Source of the DNA: Candidatus Heimdallarchaeota archaeon
GTDB taxonomy: Archaea > Asgardarchaeota > Heimdallarchaeia > Heimdallarchaeales > Heimdallarchaeaceae
Reading direction: 5' to 3'
Assembly: GCA_030628305.1 (NCBI GenBank)
Contig: DAOVRE010000052.1
Span: 1 to 8,757 of the forward strand
Length of the DNA: 8,757 bases
The position numbers were made by a program, and so were the translations under genes. A model generated the notes under the pieces. That model was given only the letters and a program-made list of their open reading frames with translations, was not told the DNA's origin and did no database searches. Every line of letters begins with the position of its first letter. The first letter of the stretch is position 1. Shown one piece after another: positions 1-6,731 of this stretch.

Positions 1-825
1 CTCACTTACTCCCTTATTAATGGTACATCCGCAGAAATATTAGATGTTACTTTAACCCAAATACTTGATACTTATGTTGTTTCAGTTTCCATTAACAGCA
101 GTATCGTTCCTGTTCAGAGTTATTTAATAGAGCTTACTTTCTATAAAAATGGCTATGAGAACCAAACTTGGATAATAACAATAACCGTAATCAATCGCCC
201 AACAGCTATTGATCCTTCTTCTCAAGATCAAACCACCATTAATACTGAAGAAACTGGTGAATTCACTATCATCTATGAGGAGGCAGATAATACTACCTTT
301 ATCGGTGGTGCTGAACTTAGTTATAATATTACTATTGGTACCTCAACAGAAATATTGGATGTTGTTTTGACTCAAATACTTGATACTTATGTCGTTTATG
401 TTTCCATTAACAGCAGTATTGTTCCTGTTCAGAGCTTTGAAATAGAGCTTACTTTCTATAAACATGGTTTTGAGAATCAAACTTGGATAATAACGATAAC
501 TGTATCGATTCATCCAACAGCTATTGATCCTACTTCTCAAGATCAAGACACTATTTATGCAGATGAAGATAGCGAATTCATAATCATCTATGAGACCATA
601 GAAGGGGATTTCATCTCTGGAGCAGATTTTGAATATAATATTATTAATGGTACTGCAGCTGAAATTCTATCAGTTACCTATTCTCAAAGAACTGATCACT
701 ATGTTATTACTGTAATTTTTAATGAATCTCTAATAGCCGGAAATAACTACACCATAGAGCTTATTTTCTATAAACATGGTTATGAAACTCAAACATGGAT
801 CATAAACATAAGTGTTTATGAAAAG
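1..825 (+). repeat. Tandem in-frame protein repeats of 104-105 codons
   Basis: Three copies lie within the surface-protein gene: a partial copy at 1-198, a full copy at 199-513 (315 bases, 105 codons) and a full copy at 514-825 (312 bases, 104 codons). Anchors are the PTAIDP motif at 199 and 514 and the [I/N]GT-x-x-EIL motif at 19, 334 and 646. Copies 1 and 2 are very similar at the DNA level across about 52-186 against 367-501 (roughly 85-90 percent by eye, with long identical blocks). Copy 3 is clearly older. More copies probably lie left of the window. Confidence 0.9.
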
Positions 826-2007
826 ATAACCTATGATATTGATGTGGAAATAGTTGGCACCGTCCAACAATTGAATACCATACAATTTCAAATATCTTTA
901 ACGAATCTCTCCTTAGCAGATCTTCAAGCTTTATCATCAGTAGATATCAAATATGCCCCATCACCTGTAGGTGATTTTGTTACCATCGAATATACATTTG
1001 TCTTCGCAAATGGAACGAGAGTGACTTATTTAATACAAGTGGAAATAGGAAGTGATTACATGGGGTTATCTGAAGAAATTTATATTCCTTGGATGGTGGG
1101 AGAAGTATTCTACAAAGTCACTTATACACCAACTAATGGCGCTGTGATAGAGTCTACTGCTCTTAGCAACAATCCTGCTTTGCTTCCTATCTCACCTGAT
1201 TTTGCTACTCTCATGACCTACTTATTCCAAGAATTTAGAGTATACATGATCATAGGTTTGGCCCTAGTGGCTATTTTATTCATATCGTTAACTGTTTATT
1301 TTGCAGCAATCAGACCTAAAAAGCAAAGAAGAAGTGCAAAGAAGAAACGATACTTGGATAAAATTTCAAAGGTTCTTACAAGTGTTCTATCATTGAGAAA
1401 AGTGATAGTAGTTCATAATGAAACTGGACTGCCTATTTATGAATGGGATTTGGGTGAAACCATGACCGTAGATTCTTCTCTCGTATCTGGCTTTTTGCAA
1501 GCTGTATCTGGTATGGGTGGAGAAATTAGTGGAGGCAAAGCTCAAGCTGTTCGTAAAATTGATTATGGCCAATTCTGCGTTTCAAGTTCATCAACTGAAA
1601 ACTTAACCACTTATCTTTTTAGCACAGGTGATATCTCTGTTGATGTTGAAGAGGGTTTGACTAGTTTCATTACATGGTTCGCAAAGAAATTCCAAGGAAC
1701 ATTAGACGGACAATGGGATGGCGTTACTGATGTTTTTGAACAAGCTTCTAAAGTTATAATTGATAGACTCTCTGAAGACATCTTCATCTGGACTCTTCAT
1801 CCTCTCTCTGTTAATCCTGTAAAAGAAAACGATGTTGCAAAGTTAGATAGTTTTAGCCAGAAACTCTACAAATTTATTAAGGATTATAAGGAAGTAACTA
1901 TTAGCGTTTCGCTTGAATACTTCAATAAATCTCCTATTGAAGAAACACTTTCGAAACTCTTTGAACTAGTTGATAATACCTTCTTACTAAGAAAACGTCT
2001 AAGATAG
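1..2007 (+). CDS. Surface membrane protein with tandem Ig-like repeats, one TM helix and a cytoplasmic longin-like domain (5'-partial)
   Basis: The frame is open from base 1, so the start and any signal peptide lie left of the window; 668 C-terminal residues are visible (numbered here from base 1). Residues 1-275 are beta-rich tandem repeats of about 105 residues sharing motifs such as ENQTWIITITV and PTAIDP, with many N-x-S/T sequons (for example N7, N32, N54, N97, N109), which suits a glycosylated exterior. Residues 276-410 form another beta-rich segment. Residues 416-437 are one hydrophobic helix, followed by a basic run (RPKKQRR, then KKKR) that places the C-terminus in the cytoplasm. Residues 467-565 read as strand-strand-helix-strand-strand-helix (VIVVHNETGLPIYEW; SSLVSGFLQAVSGMGGEI; KIDYGQFCVSS; LTTYLFSTGD; EEGLTSFITWFAKKF), as in longin/roadblock folds. 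The remaining ~100 residues are mostly helical. The longin call is inferred from pattern, not from a database match. A sensor or adhesin linking the surface to small-GTPase machinery is speculative. The gene ends 41 bases before the HAD gene. Confidence 0.8.
   Translation, partial: LTYSLINGTSAEILDVTLTQILDTYVVSVSINSSIVPVQSYLIELTFYKNGYENQTWIITITVINRPTAIDPSSQDQTTINTEETGEFTIIYEEADNTTFIGGAELSYNITIGTSTEILDVVLTQILDTYVVYVSINSSIVPVQSFEIELTFYKHGFENQTWIITITVSIHPTAIDPTSQDQDTIYADEDSEFIIIYETIEGDFISGADFEYNIINGTAAEILSVTYSQRTDHYVITVIFNESLIAGNNYTIELIFYKHGYETQTWIINISVYEKITYDIDVEIVGTVQQLNTIQFQISLTNLSLADLQALSSVDIKYAPSPVGDFVTIEYTFVFANGTRVTYLIQVEIGSDYMGLSEEIYIPWMVGEVFYKVTYTPTNGAVIESTALSNNPALLPISPDFATLMTYLFQEFRVYMIIGLALVAILFISLTVYFAAIRPKKQRRSAKKKRYLDKISKVLTSVLSLRKVIVVHNETGLPIYEWDLGETMTVDSSLVSGFLQAVSGMGGEISGGKAQAVRKIDYGQFCVSSSSTENLTTYLFSTGDISVDVEEGLTSFITWFAKKFQGTLDGQWDGVTDVFEQASKVIIDRLSEDIFIWTLHPLSVNPVKENDVAKLDSFSQKLYKFIKDYKEVTISVSLEYFNKSPIEETLSKLFELVDNTFLLRKRLR
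1246..1311 (+). other. Transmembrane helix coding segment of the surface protein
   Basis: Twenty-two hydrophobic residues (beginning MIIGLALVAILF and ending YFAAI) are flanked on the C-terminal side by a dense cluster of lysine and arginine. By the positive-inside rule the repeats are outside the cell and the longin-like domain is in the cytoplasm. No second comparable hydrophobic stretch occurs in the visible protein. Confidence 0.88.
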
Positions 2008-2048
2008 GTGAAAAGAGTAAACATAAAAGGACTTTAGTTCATAATTTA

Positions 2049-2798
2049 ATGGGTAATATGAACGAACAATCTACTTGGAAAAATTATGCTCTCCTTTTTG
2101 ATATGGATGGTGTTATTCTTAGTTTAAAATCTAGGTGGATTGACCCATTGGAGGAAGTTATTTCAACAATCAAACCAGATTATGATAGAGCTGCAATTGA
2201 AGAAAAAAGCTCCTCTTTACTTTTGGTACATGGTGGTAGAAGCAGTACTCTAATGCTTAAAGGCATAATTCAAATTTGTCAAGTTTGTGGTCTTAATCGT
2301 CTCCAAACCGCAAGAGTGATGTTTCGTTTAGGTTTAATGCTCATTTCTAAAAAGAAGTTTAAAATTGTCCCCCTTAATGGAGTAATGGCTACCCTGCAAT
2401 TTCTTAAAAACCAAGGATTCAGTCTAGCTTTAGTTACATCAGCATCAAGGACTACTACTCGCGCTCTGAAAAAATCTTTTCCTGATATTTACAATAAATT
2501 CGATTGTATTTACACAAGAAATGATGTTAAGTTAACCAAGCCTAACCCTAATCAACTCCTGCTCGCTTTGGATGCTCTCAATATAAATAAAGATAAAGCA
2601 GCAATAGTTGGCGATTTTATAACAGATATAATGGCAGGTAAAAGTGCAGGAATAAAAACAATAGCTATTTTAGGTGAGTATCCTGAAGTGAACCGGTTTC
2701 CTTTGGAAAGCGTAGAACCTCATATTATTGTCAATGATATAACTGAAATACCAAATATACTTCTCCAAATTTTTCATCCAAGCTTTCTAACTGTTTGA
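2049..2798 (+). CDS. HAD-superfamily hydrolase, phosphoglycolate phosphatase-like
   Basis: A 249-residue soluble protein with all four HAD motifs. Motif I is LFDMDGV, with nucleophile D18 and acid/base D20. Motif II is LVTSAS at T130/S131. The motif III lysine is K164 in TKPNP. Motif IV is GDFITD with D189 and D193 for Mg2+ binding. About 100 residues between motifs I and II, largely helical and containing a cluster of aliphatic and basic residues, fit a C1 cap. This matches the phosphoglycolate phosphatase/beta-phosphoglucomutase-like branch, whose members remove phosphate from small phosphorylated metabolites; the substrate cannot be read from the sequence. The start is uncertain: ATG 2049 and in-frame ATG 2058 are both possible and neither has a well-placed Shine-Dalgarno site. 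A TATA-like ACATAAAA about 25 bases before 2049 would suit a leaderless transcript. Otherwise the gene could be read through from the surface-protein gene. No functional tie to its neighbours is apparent. Confidence 0.88.
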   Translation: MGNMNEQSTWKNYALLFDMDGVILSLKSRWIDPLEEVISTIKPDYDRAAIEEKSSSLLLVHGGRSSTLMLKGIIQICQVCGLNRLQTARVMFRLGLMLISKKKFKIVPLNGVMATLQFLKNQGFSLALVTSASRTTTRALKKSFPDIYNKFDCIYTRNDVKLTKPNPNQLLLALDALNINKDKAAIVGDFITDIMAGKSAGIKTIAILGEYPEVNRFPLESVEPHIIVNDITEIPNILLQIFHPSFLTV

Positions 2799-2806
2799 AT
2801 TTTTGA

Positions 2807-2823
2807 AAAAAACATAAATAAGG
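2807..2823 (+). promoter_or_regulatory. Possible archaeal TATA/BRE promoter for the GcvH-like gene
   Basis: An A-rich stretch followed by CATAAATA (about 2813-2820) sits roughly 50 bases before the ATG at 2865, which would put transcription start near 2842. It lies in a 66-base gap after the HAD gene. A purine-rich GAAAGGGA at 2844-2851 is the only Shine-Dalgarno-like element, and at 13 bases from the ATG it is rather far. AT-rich background makes this a weak call. Confidence 0.35.
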
Positions 2824-2864
2824 AAAACTTCAAAAATACTATTGAAAGGGATTGTTAGACTGAA

Positions 2865-3347
2865 ATGAAACGCAGCTTTAGATTTCCAGAACATTACCAA
2901 TATCAATCTACGTCAGTTTGGTTAGAGGATACGGGTAGAGGTATATTCAAACTTGGAATAACAGACTATGCTCAGTATGTTCTTGACGACATTATCTCAA
3001 TTTCTTTTCCTGAAACAGGATATCTTATAGAGAAAGATGAGGAACTAGTCTCAATTGATTCAATCGAAGATACTTTAGTTATAATTTCCCCAATTGGAGG
3101 CACTATCTTAGAAATCAATGAAGAGTTAAGACAATCTCCAGAACTCCTAAATGAAAGCCCACATGAGGATGGTTGGATTTTGGTAATTGAACTTAGCTCA
3201 GAAGATGATTTGGATCAATTGTATGAAATAAATGAAATCTTAGATCAACATCAAGAAGAACTCGCAGAAAATGACTTTACTGATGATGAAGATAATTTTG
3301 ATGAAGAATCATATGAGGACTTAGAAGATTCTGATTCTGACTACTAA
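2865..3347 (+). CDS. GcvH-like lipoyl-domain protein lacking the lipoyl-lysine, with acidic C-terminal tail
   Basis: A 160-residue protein. Residues 15-110 follow glycine cleavage H protein (GcvH) throughout: GITDYAQ at 31-37, the FPETG hairpin at 53-57, SPIGGTILEINEEL at 75-88, and SPELLN...GW at 91-104. In GcvH the lipoate-bearing lysine sits in an E-S-V-K-A context. Here the aligned segment is IDSIED (64-69), so position 68 is glutamate (codon GAA, 3066-3068). It therefore cannot be lipoylated in the usual way and is unlikely to shuttle aminomethyl groups. Residues 136-160 have 14 Asp/Glu out of 25, a tail absent from normal GcvH (about 125-130 residues). No gcvP, gcvT, lplA or lipA is nearby. 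Possible roles are a binding or scaffold protein using the lipoyl fold, or a decoy of a true H protein. The family assignment is firm; the function is unknown. Confidence 0.85.
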   Translation: MKRSFRFPEHYQYQSTSVWLEDTGRGIFKLGITDYAQYVLDDIISISFPETGYLIEKDEELVSIDSIEDTLVIISPIGGTILEINEELRQSPELLNESPHEDGWILVIELSSEDDLDQLYEINEILDQHQEELAENDFTDDEDNFDEESYEDLEDSDSDY

Positions 3348-3382
3348 ATTTGTTCATTAACTTTCTCAATTATCTTGAACTA

Positions 3383-3398
3383 GAAACTTTTATATAAT
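3383..3398 (+). promoter_or_regulatory. Archaeal TATA-box promoter of the pheST operon
   Basis: GAAAC followed by TTTTATATAA is a good BRE-plus-TATA match. Transcription would start about 25 bases downstream, near 3415-3422, giving pheS an unusually long leader of about 115-120 bases. No other comparable TATA element lies between it and pheS. Confidence 0.6.
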
Positions 3399-3422
3399 TT
3401 TATGATAAAAAACATTAAACTA

Positions 3423-3491
3423 AACTTGATGGGGCGTATCGTGACTTGGAATTTCTACAACATCTTCTGAAAACCCCAAACTAAACAAGTT
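3423..3491 (+). promoter_or_regulatory. Possible long-range hairpin in the pheS leader RNA
   Basis: AACTTG (3423-3428) is complementary to CAAGTT (3486-3491). Just inside, TGGGG (3430-3434) is complementary to CCCCA (3474-3478), enclosing about 39 bases. The G4 and C4 blocks stand out in an AT-rich spacer. A direct repeat AAACTAAAC at 3417-3425 and 3478-3486 overlaps both arms. The structure spans the possible small upstream ORF and is followed by an oligo-T run. Pairing was found by eye; no folding energy was computed. Confidence 0.35.
3429..3470 (+). CDS. Possible 13-codon leader peptide upstream of pheS
   Basis: ATG 3429 opens a short frame encoding MGRIVTWNFYNIF and ending at TGA 3468-3470. 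It would begin only about 7-14 bases after the predicted transcription start, so it would be nearly leaderless. Four of the 13 residues are aromatic (one Trp, one Tyr, two Phe), and the last sense codon is Phe. In enteric bacteria pheST is controlled by a Phe-rich leader peptide, which is why this is listed. A 13-codon ORF is common by chance, and no Shine-Dalgarno site is visible for it. Existence as a translated gene is unproven. Confidence 0.25.
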   Translation: MGRIVTWNFYNIF

Positions 3492-3502
3492 AACAGTAAT
3501 TA

Positions 3503-3509
3503 TTTTTTT
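3503..3509 (+). terminator. Oligo-T run in the pheS leader, possible premature termination site
   Basis: A run of seven T lies between the possible leader hairpin and the pheS ribosome binding site. Archaeal RNA polymerase can terminate at oligo-T tracts on the non-template strand, so this could act as an attenuator. In an AT-rich spacer it could also be neutral. Confidence 0.3.
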
Positions 3510-3521
3510 AAACTATGTAGT

Positions 3522-3530
3522 TAGGAGAGG
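3522..3530 (+). promoter_or_regulatory. Shine-Dalgarno site of pheS
   Basis: The TAGGAGAGG element ends 6 bases before ATG 3537 and supports this start codon. It is the strongest ribosome binding site in the window. Confidence 0.75.
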
Positions 3531-3536
3531 TAAACA

Positions 3537-5027
3537 ATGAGTAATTTAGAAGATAAAGTAGCTTTACCACCTGAAGCTATCAAATTGTATAAAAGAATTA
3601 GTTCTTTGAAAGAAATTTCTATGAAAGAACTTGAGAAAGAAATGCAACTTGATCGCGGAAAAATGGAGTATCTTCTTTCTTTCTTAATTTCAAATGCACT
3701 TGTAGAACGAACAACAACAGTTAATCAGAAGTATATATTGACAGATGCTGGAAAACAAGCTGCAGAGAAAGGATTGATTGAAAGACTGATTGTAACTGCA
3801 CTTTTGAATAAACAATCACTAAATTTCAGCGAACTAGCGAAAATCTTAGAATGCAATAAACAGGAAATGAATGCTGGCATAGGATATTTGAAGAAACTAG
3901 GATTACTTCAAATCATCCAAGGAAAACTGTCCTTGCTTGATGAAAAAATTGAAATCAACGAAGCTATGCAAGAAGTGTTAAAAGAGTTATCAAAAGGTAA
4001 TGAAGTTGATATTACTCAACATCAAAAAGAATTGATTCAAAGAAATCTTGCGTTTGTTGAGGAAATTAAGGATTCAATTTTAAAAATCATAATACCTTAT
4101 TCCAAGAGCAAATCGATGATTACAGAATCTATTGATAAAAGTCGCTTAACACCTGCAATGATAAGAAATGGATCCTGGAAGACAACAAAACTAAGATCTT
4201 ACAATCTTGATGGTGATCCACCCAAATATTATCCTGGTAGAAAACAACCATATGCACAGTTTCTTGATGAAGTGAAACAAAAACTCGCTGCTTTTGGATT
4301 TCAAGAAATGCGTGGTCCAATAGTTGAGCTGGAGTACTGGAATTTTGACGCTCTCTTTCAAGCACAAGATCATCCTGCTCGAGAATGGTCTGATGTATAT
4401 AGAGTTGCTAATCCAAAGCTAGGGAAACTTCCCAAAGAAAAGCATGTCAAACTCGTTCAAAAAGCTCATGAGTATGGATATGATACTGGAAGCAAAGGGT
4501 GGAGATACAAATGGTCTCCTGAGAAAAGTGCAAGACTAGTTTTAAGAGCACACGGTACATCAGTAAGTGCAAGAACTTTAGTTGGTCTTACTGTACCTTC
4601 AAAATACTTCAGTATCTCTCGATGTTTTAGACCTGATACTGTTGATGCAACTCATCTTTCAGAATTTAATCAAGCTGAAGGTATTGTTGCAGACCCATCT
4701 ATAACATTCAGAGATCTGTTGGGAATATTGGAAACTTTTGCTCTAGATGTAGCAGAAACTGATAAGTTTTTGTTCAAACCAGATTACTATCCTTTCACAG
4801 AGCCTTCTGTCGAGCTTAGTGTCCGTGATCCCAAATTGGGCAACATTGAATTTGGTGGTGCTGGAATCTTTCGACCAGAAGTTGTTAGACCATTCGATAT
4901 TGAAGTTCCCGTTATTGCATGGGGATTAGGCATTGATAGACTTTTCATGGTGAAATATGGAATAACTGACATAAGAGAATTATTTAGTCATAAAATGGAG
5001 TGGTTACGTTCAGCAAAGATGTCTTAA
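3537..5027 (+). CDS. pheS: Phenylalanine--tRNA ligase alpha subunit (archaeal/eukaryotic type)
   Basis: The 496-residue catalytic subunit of the alpha2-beta2 enzyme that charges tRNA-Phe in the cytoplasm. Residues 1-170 carry winged-helix DNA-binding-like modules, as in archaeal and eukaryotic alpha subunits. Class II motif 1 lies around 254-282 (GFQEMRGP, FDALFQAQDHPARE). The substrate-loop element RAHGTSVSARTL is at 337-348. Motif 2 is RCFRPDTVDATHLSEF from 362, with R365 expected to contact ATP. PFTEPSVE (419-426) and GGAG (440-443) line the amino-acid pocket. Motif 3, WGLGIDRLFMV (462-472), carries R468. Length is normal. Family members usually have R-T-H-T and F-H-Q where this protein has R-A-H-G and F-N-Q (N378); both lie close to the active site. 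The SD and TATA box support the start. Nine bases separate it from pheT, so the two are cotranscribed. Confidence 0.97.
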   Translation: MSNLEDKVALPPEAIKLYKRISSLKEISMKELEKEMQLDRGKMEYLLSFLISNALVERTTTVNQKYILTDAGKQAAEKGLIERLIVTALLNKQSLNFSELAKILECNKQEMNAGIGYLKKLGLLQIIQGKLSLLDEKIEINEAMQEVLKELSKGNEVDITQHQKELIQRNLAFVEEIKDSILKIIIPYSKSKSMITESIDKSRLTPAMIRNGSWKTTKLRSYNLDGDPPKYYPGRKQPYAQFLDEVKQKLAAFGFQEMRGPIVELEYWNFDALFQAQDHPAREWSDVYRVANPKLGKLPKEKHVKLVQKAHEYGYDTGSKGWRYKWSPEKSARLVLRAHGTSVSARTLVGLTVPSKYFSISRCFRPDTVDATHLSEFNQAEGIVADPSITFRDLLGILETFALDVAETDKFLFKPDYYPFTEPSVELSVRDPKLGNIEFGGAGIFRPEVVRPFDIEVPVIAWGLGIDRLFMVKYGITDIRELFSHKMEWLRSAKMS

Positions 5028-5033
5028 GGTGAT
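5027..5033 (+). promoter_or_regulatory. Shine-Dalgarno site of pheT
   Basis: AGGTGAT starts on the last base of the pheS stop codon and ends 3 bases before ATG 5037. It is an archaeal GGTGA-type site and indicates translation of pheT from the pheS message. Confidence 0.65.
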
Positions 5034-5036
5034 ACT

Positions 5037-6731
5037 ATGGTTTCAATAAAAACAAGTTATACGAAGATGAAAGAATTACTCGGGAAAGATGTTACTATCG
5101 AAGAATTAGATGATCTTCTAGCATTTGCAAAGTCAGAAATCGATGACTATGTTGAAGAAGAAGACATGCTAGTGATTGACATAAAAACTAGTATTAGACC
5201 AGATCTATGGTGTCCAGAAGGAATGGTAAGGGAAATCAAAGGAATCCTTGAACAAGAAGCAGGAATTCCTGAATATGAGGTGAAGAAAAGCAATTATAAG
5301 GTAATTGTAGATCCAAAACTTGCAACTTCTCGTCCATATATTGCATGTGCTATAGCAAAGAATCTTAACCTAAATGATTATTCCATTAAACAGCTGATGC
5401 AACATTCAGAGAAAATTGATAACTCATATGGAAGAAAGAGAAAACGATCATCAATTGGAATGTATAATCTTTCAATGATCGAATCACCAATTGAATACAA
5501 GGTGATTGATAAATCACATAAATTCGTACCTTTGGAACATGAAGAAGAAATGGATTTGCCAACAATATTGGAAAAACATGAGAAAGGACATGAATTTGGT
5601 GATATTGTAAAAGGATACGGACATTATCCAATCCTTCTTTCAGCTAATGGAACAACTCTTTCCCTTCCTCCTGTGATAAATAGTGATGATGTAGGGAGAA
5701 TAACAGAAGATACCAAAGAATTTCTTATTGAAGTAACTGGAACAAACTACGAAACAGTTAATGTTGTTCTCAATATACTATGTCAAAACATGGTGGAATG
5801 TGGTTCAGATATCTATAGCGTTGAGATAATCTACCCTCCTGAAATTAGAAAAGAAAATGATGTAACTCCTCTTCTGGAGAAAGAAACAATAACTGTTGAT
5901 TTAGGTATGATTAACAGATATCTAGGTGTTAATCTAACTCCTGATGAAGTGATAGCGGCATTAAGGAAAAGAAGATTTGAATGTAAAGCAACAGGCAAGT
6001 CCGAACTTGAAGTAGAAATACCACCTTACCGAAAAGACATTTTACACTGGGTTGATATAGTAGAGGAAGTTGCAATAGCATTAGATTACAATAAAATTGG
6101 TGCAACAAAATTGGAGGTTATAACAACTGGGGGGCTTCAACCAGAAACTGAAAGCGAAAATAAGGTACGAAGCATTCTAGTTGGTTCTGGAGGGATTGAG
6201 ATATTTTCCAATATCCTAACTGAACCAGAGATCTTGACTACGAATGTTAATTTGACAAAAGTAGATTTAGTCAAATTGCAAAATCCTGTTAGTTCAACAT
6301 ACAGTGTGCTTAGAGACAGACTCTTTCCTCTCTTAATCAATGTTCTATCAAAGAATACTCATGAAACCTATCCTCAATTAATTTTTGAGGTAGGTGAAGT
6401 AGTTAAGATTCTAGGTAAAAGAGTTCTAACACAGACTCATGCATCTTTTGGTTTTGCGGGAGCAGAGGCTAGCTTCGAAGATGTTCATAAGCGATTACAC
6501 ACGATGCTAGATTTGCTAGATACAGAGTACAAAATCGAACCGATATCACACCCAACTTTCACAGAAGGGAGAAGTGGTAAAATAATAATTGCTGAAAAAA
6601 CATGTGGAATTATTGGAGAAATTCATCCTAGTGTGTTGGAGCTGAACCAAATCTGGGTTCCGGTTGTTGTCTTCGAAATCCAATTGCCCTCTATACCTAC
6701 ATTGAACTGTAAAAAGAAATTCACTGATTAA
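5037..6731 (+). CDS. pheT: Phenylalanine--tRNA ligase beta subunit (archaeal type)
   Basis: A 564-residue beta subunit, normal for archaea and shorter than bacterial PheT because it lacks the N-terminal OB-fold tRNA-binding domain and the C-terminal anticodon-binding domain. Residues 1-95 form the N-terminal region with the conserved RPDLWCPEG (54-62). Residues about 97-265 are the B3/4 editing domain that hydrolyses Tyr-tRNA-Phe, with YPILLSANGTTLSLPPVINSDD (197-218) and EVTGTNYETVNVVLNIL (232-248). Residues 282-355 are the B5 domain ending in YRKDILHWVDIVEEVAIALDY. Residues 370-560 are the catalytically inactive class II-like core, with NPVSSTYSVLRDRLFPLL (416-433) and GIIGEIHPSVLE (524-535). 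No truncation or frameshift is visible. It follows pheS by 9 bases. Its last 11 bases overlap the 3' end of the convergent kinase gene. Confidence 0.97.
   Translation: MVSIKTSYTKMKELLGKDVTIEELDDLLAFAKSEIDDYVEEEDMLVIDIKTSIRPDLWCPEGMVREIKGILEQEAGIPEYEVKKSNYKVIVDPKLATSRPYIACAIAKNLNLNDYSIKQLMQHSEKIDNSYGRKRKRSSIGMYNLSMIESPIEYKVIDKSHKFVPLEHEEEMDLPTILEKHEKGHEFGDIVKGYGHYPILLSANGTTLSLPPVINSDDVGRITEDTKEFLIEVTGTNYETVNVVLNILCQNMVECGSDIYSVEIIYPPEIRKENDVTPLLEKETITVDLGMINRYLGVNLTPDEVIAALRKRRFECKATGKSELEVEIPPYRKDILHWVDIVEEVAIALDYNKIGATKLEVITTGGLQPETESENKVRSILVGSGGIEIFSNILTEPEILTTNVNLTKVDLVKLQNPVSSTYSVLRDRLFPLLINVLSKNTHETYPQLIFEVGEVVKILGKRVLTQTHASFGFAGAEASFEDVHKRLHTMLDLLDTEYKIEPISHPTFTEGRSGKIIIAEKTCGIIGEIHPSVLELNQIWVPVVVFEIQLPSIPTLNCKKKFTD

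Noticed and set aside
1..825. Repeats as a CRISPR array or non-coding tandem repeat
   Set aside because: Units are about 315 bases, diverge mainly as codons do, and stay in frame; there are no short identical repeats with unique spacers.
355..2007. Reading the surface protein as starting at the TTG at 355
   Set aside because: The same frame is open without a stop back to base 1, and 355 lies in the middle of a repeat unit whose upstream copy is also in frame. The gene is truncated by the window edge.
2865..3347. Functional glycine cleavage H protein
   Set aside because: The lipoyl-lysine position is glutamate and no other glycine cleavage or lipoylation gene is present in the window.
3348..3536. 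A tRNA gene or T-box-like RNA in the pheS leader
   Set aside because: No cloverleaf arms, GGTTCRA-type T-loop or T-box core sequence could be found; only the simple pairings described are visible.
4129..4373. Two overlapping minus-strand ORFs of 60-78 codons opposite pheS
   Set aside because: They are antisense to the conserved catalytic domain of pheS and have no supporting signals.
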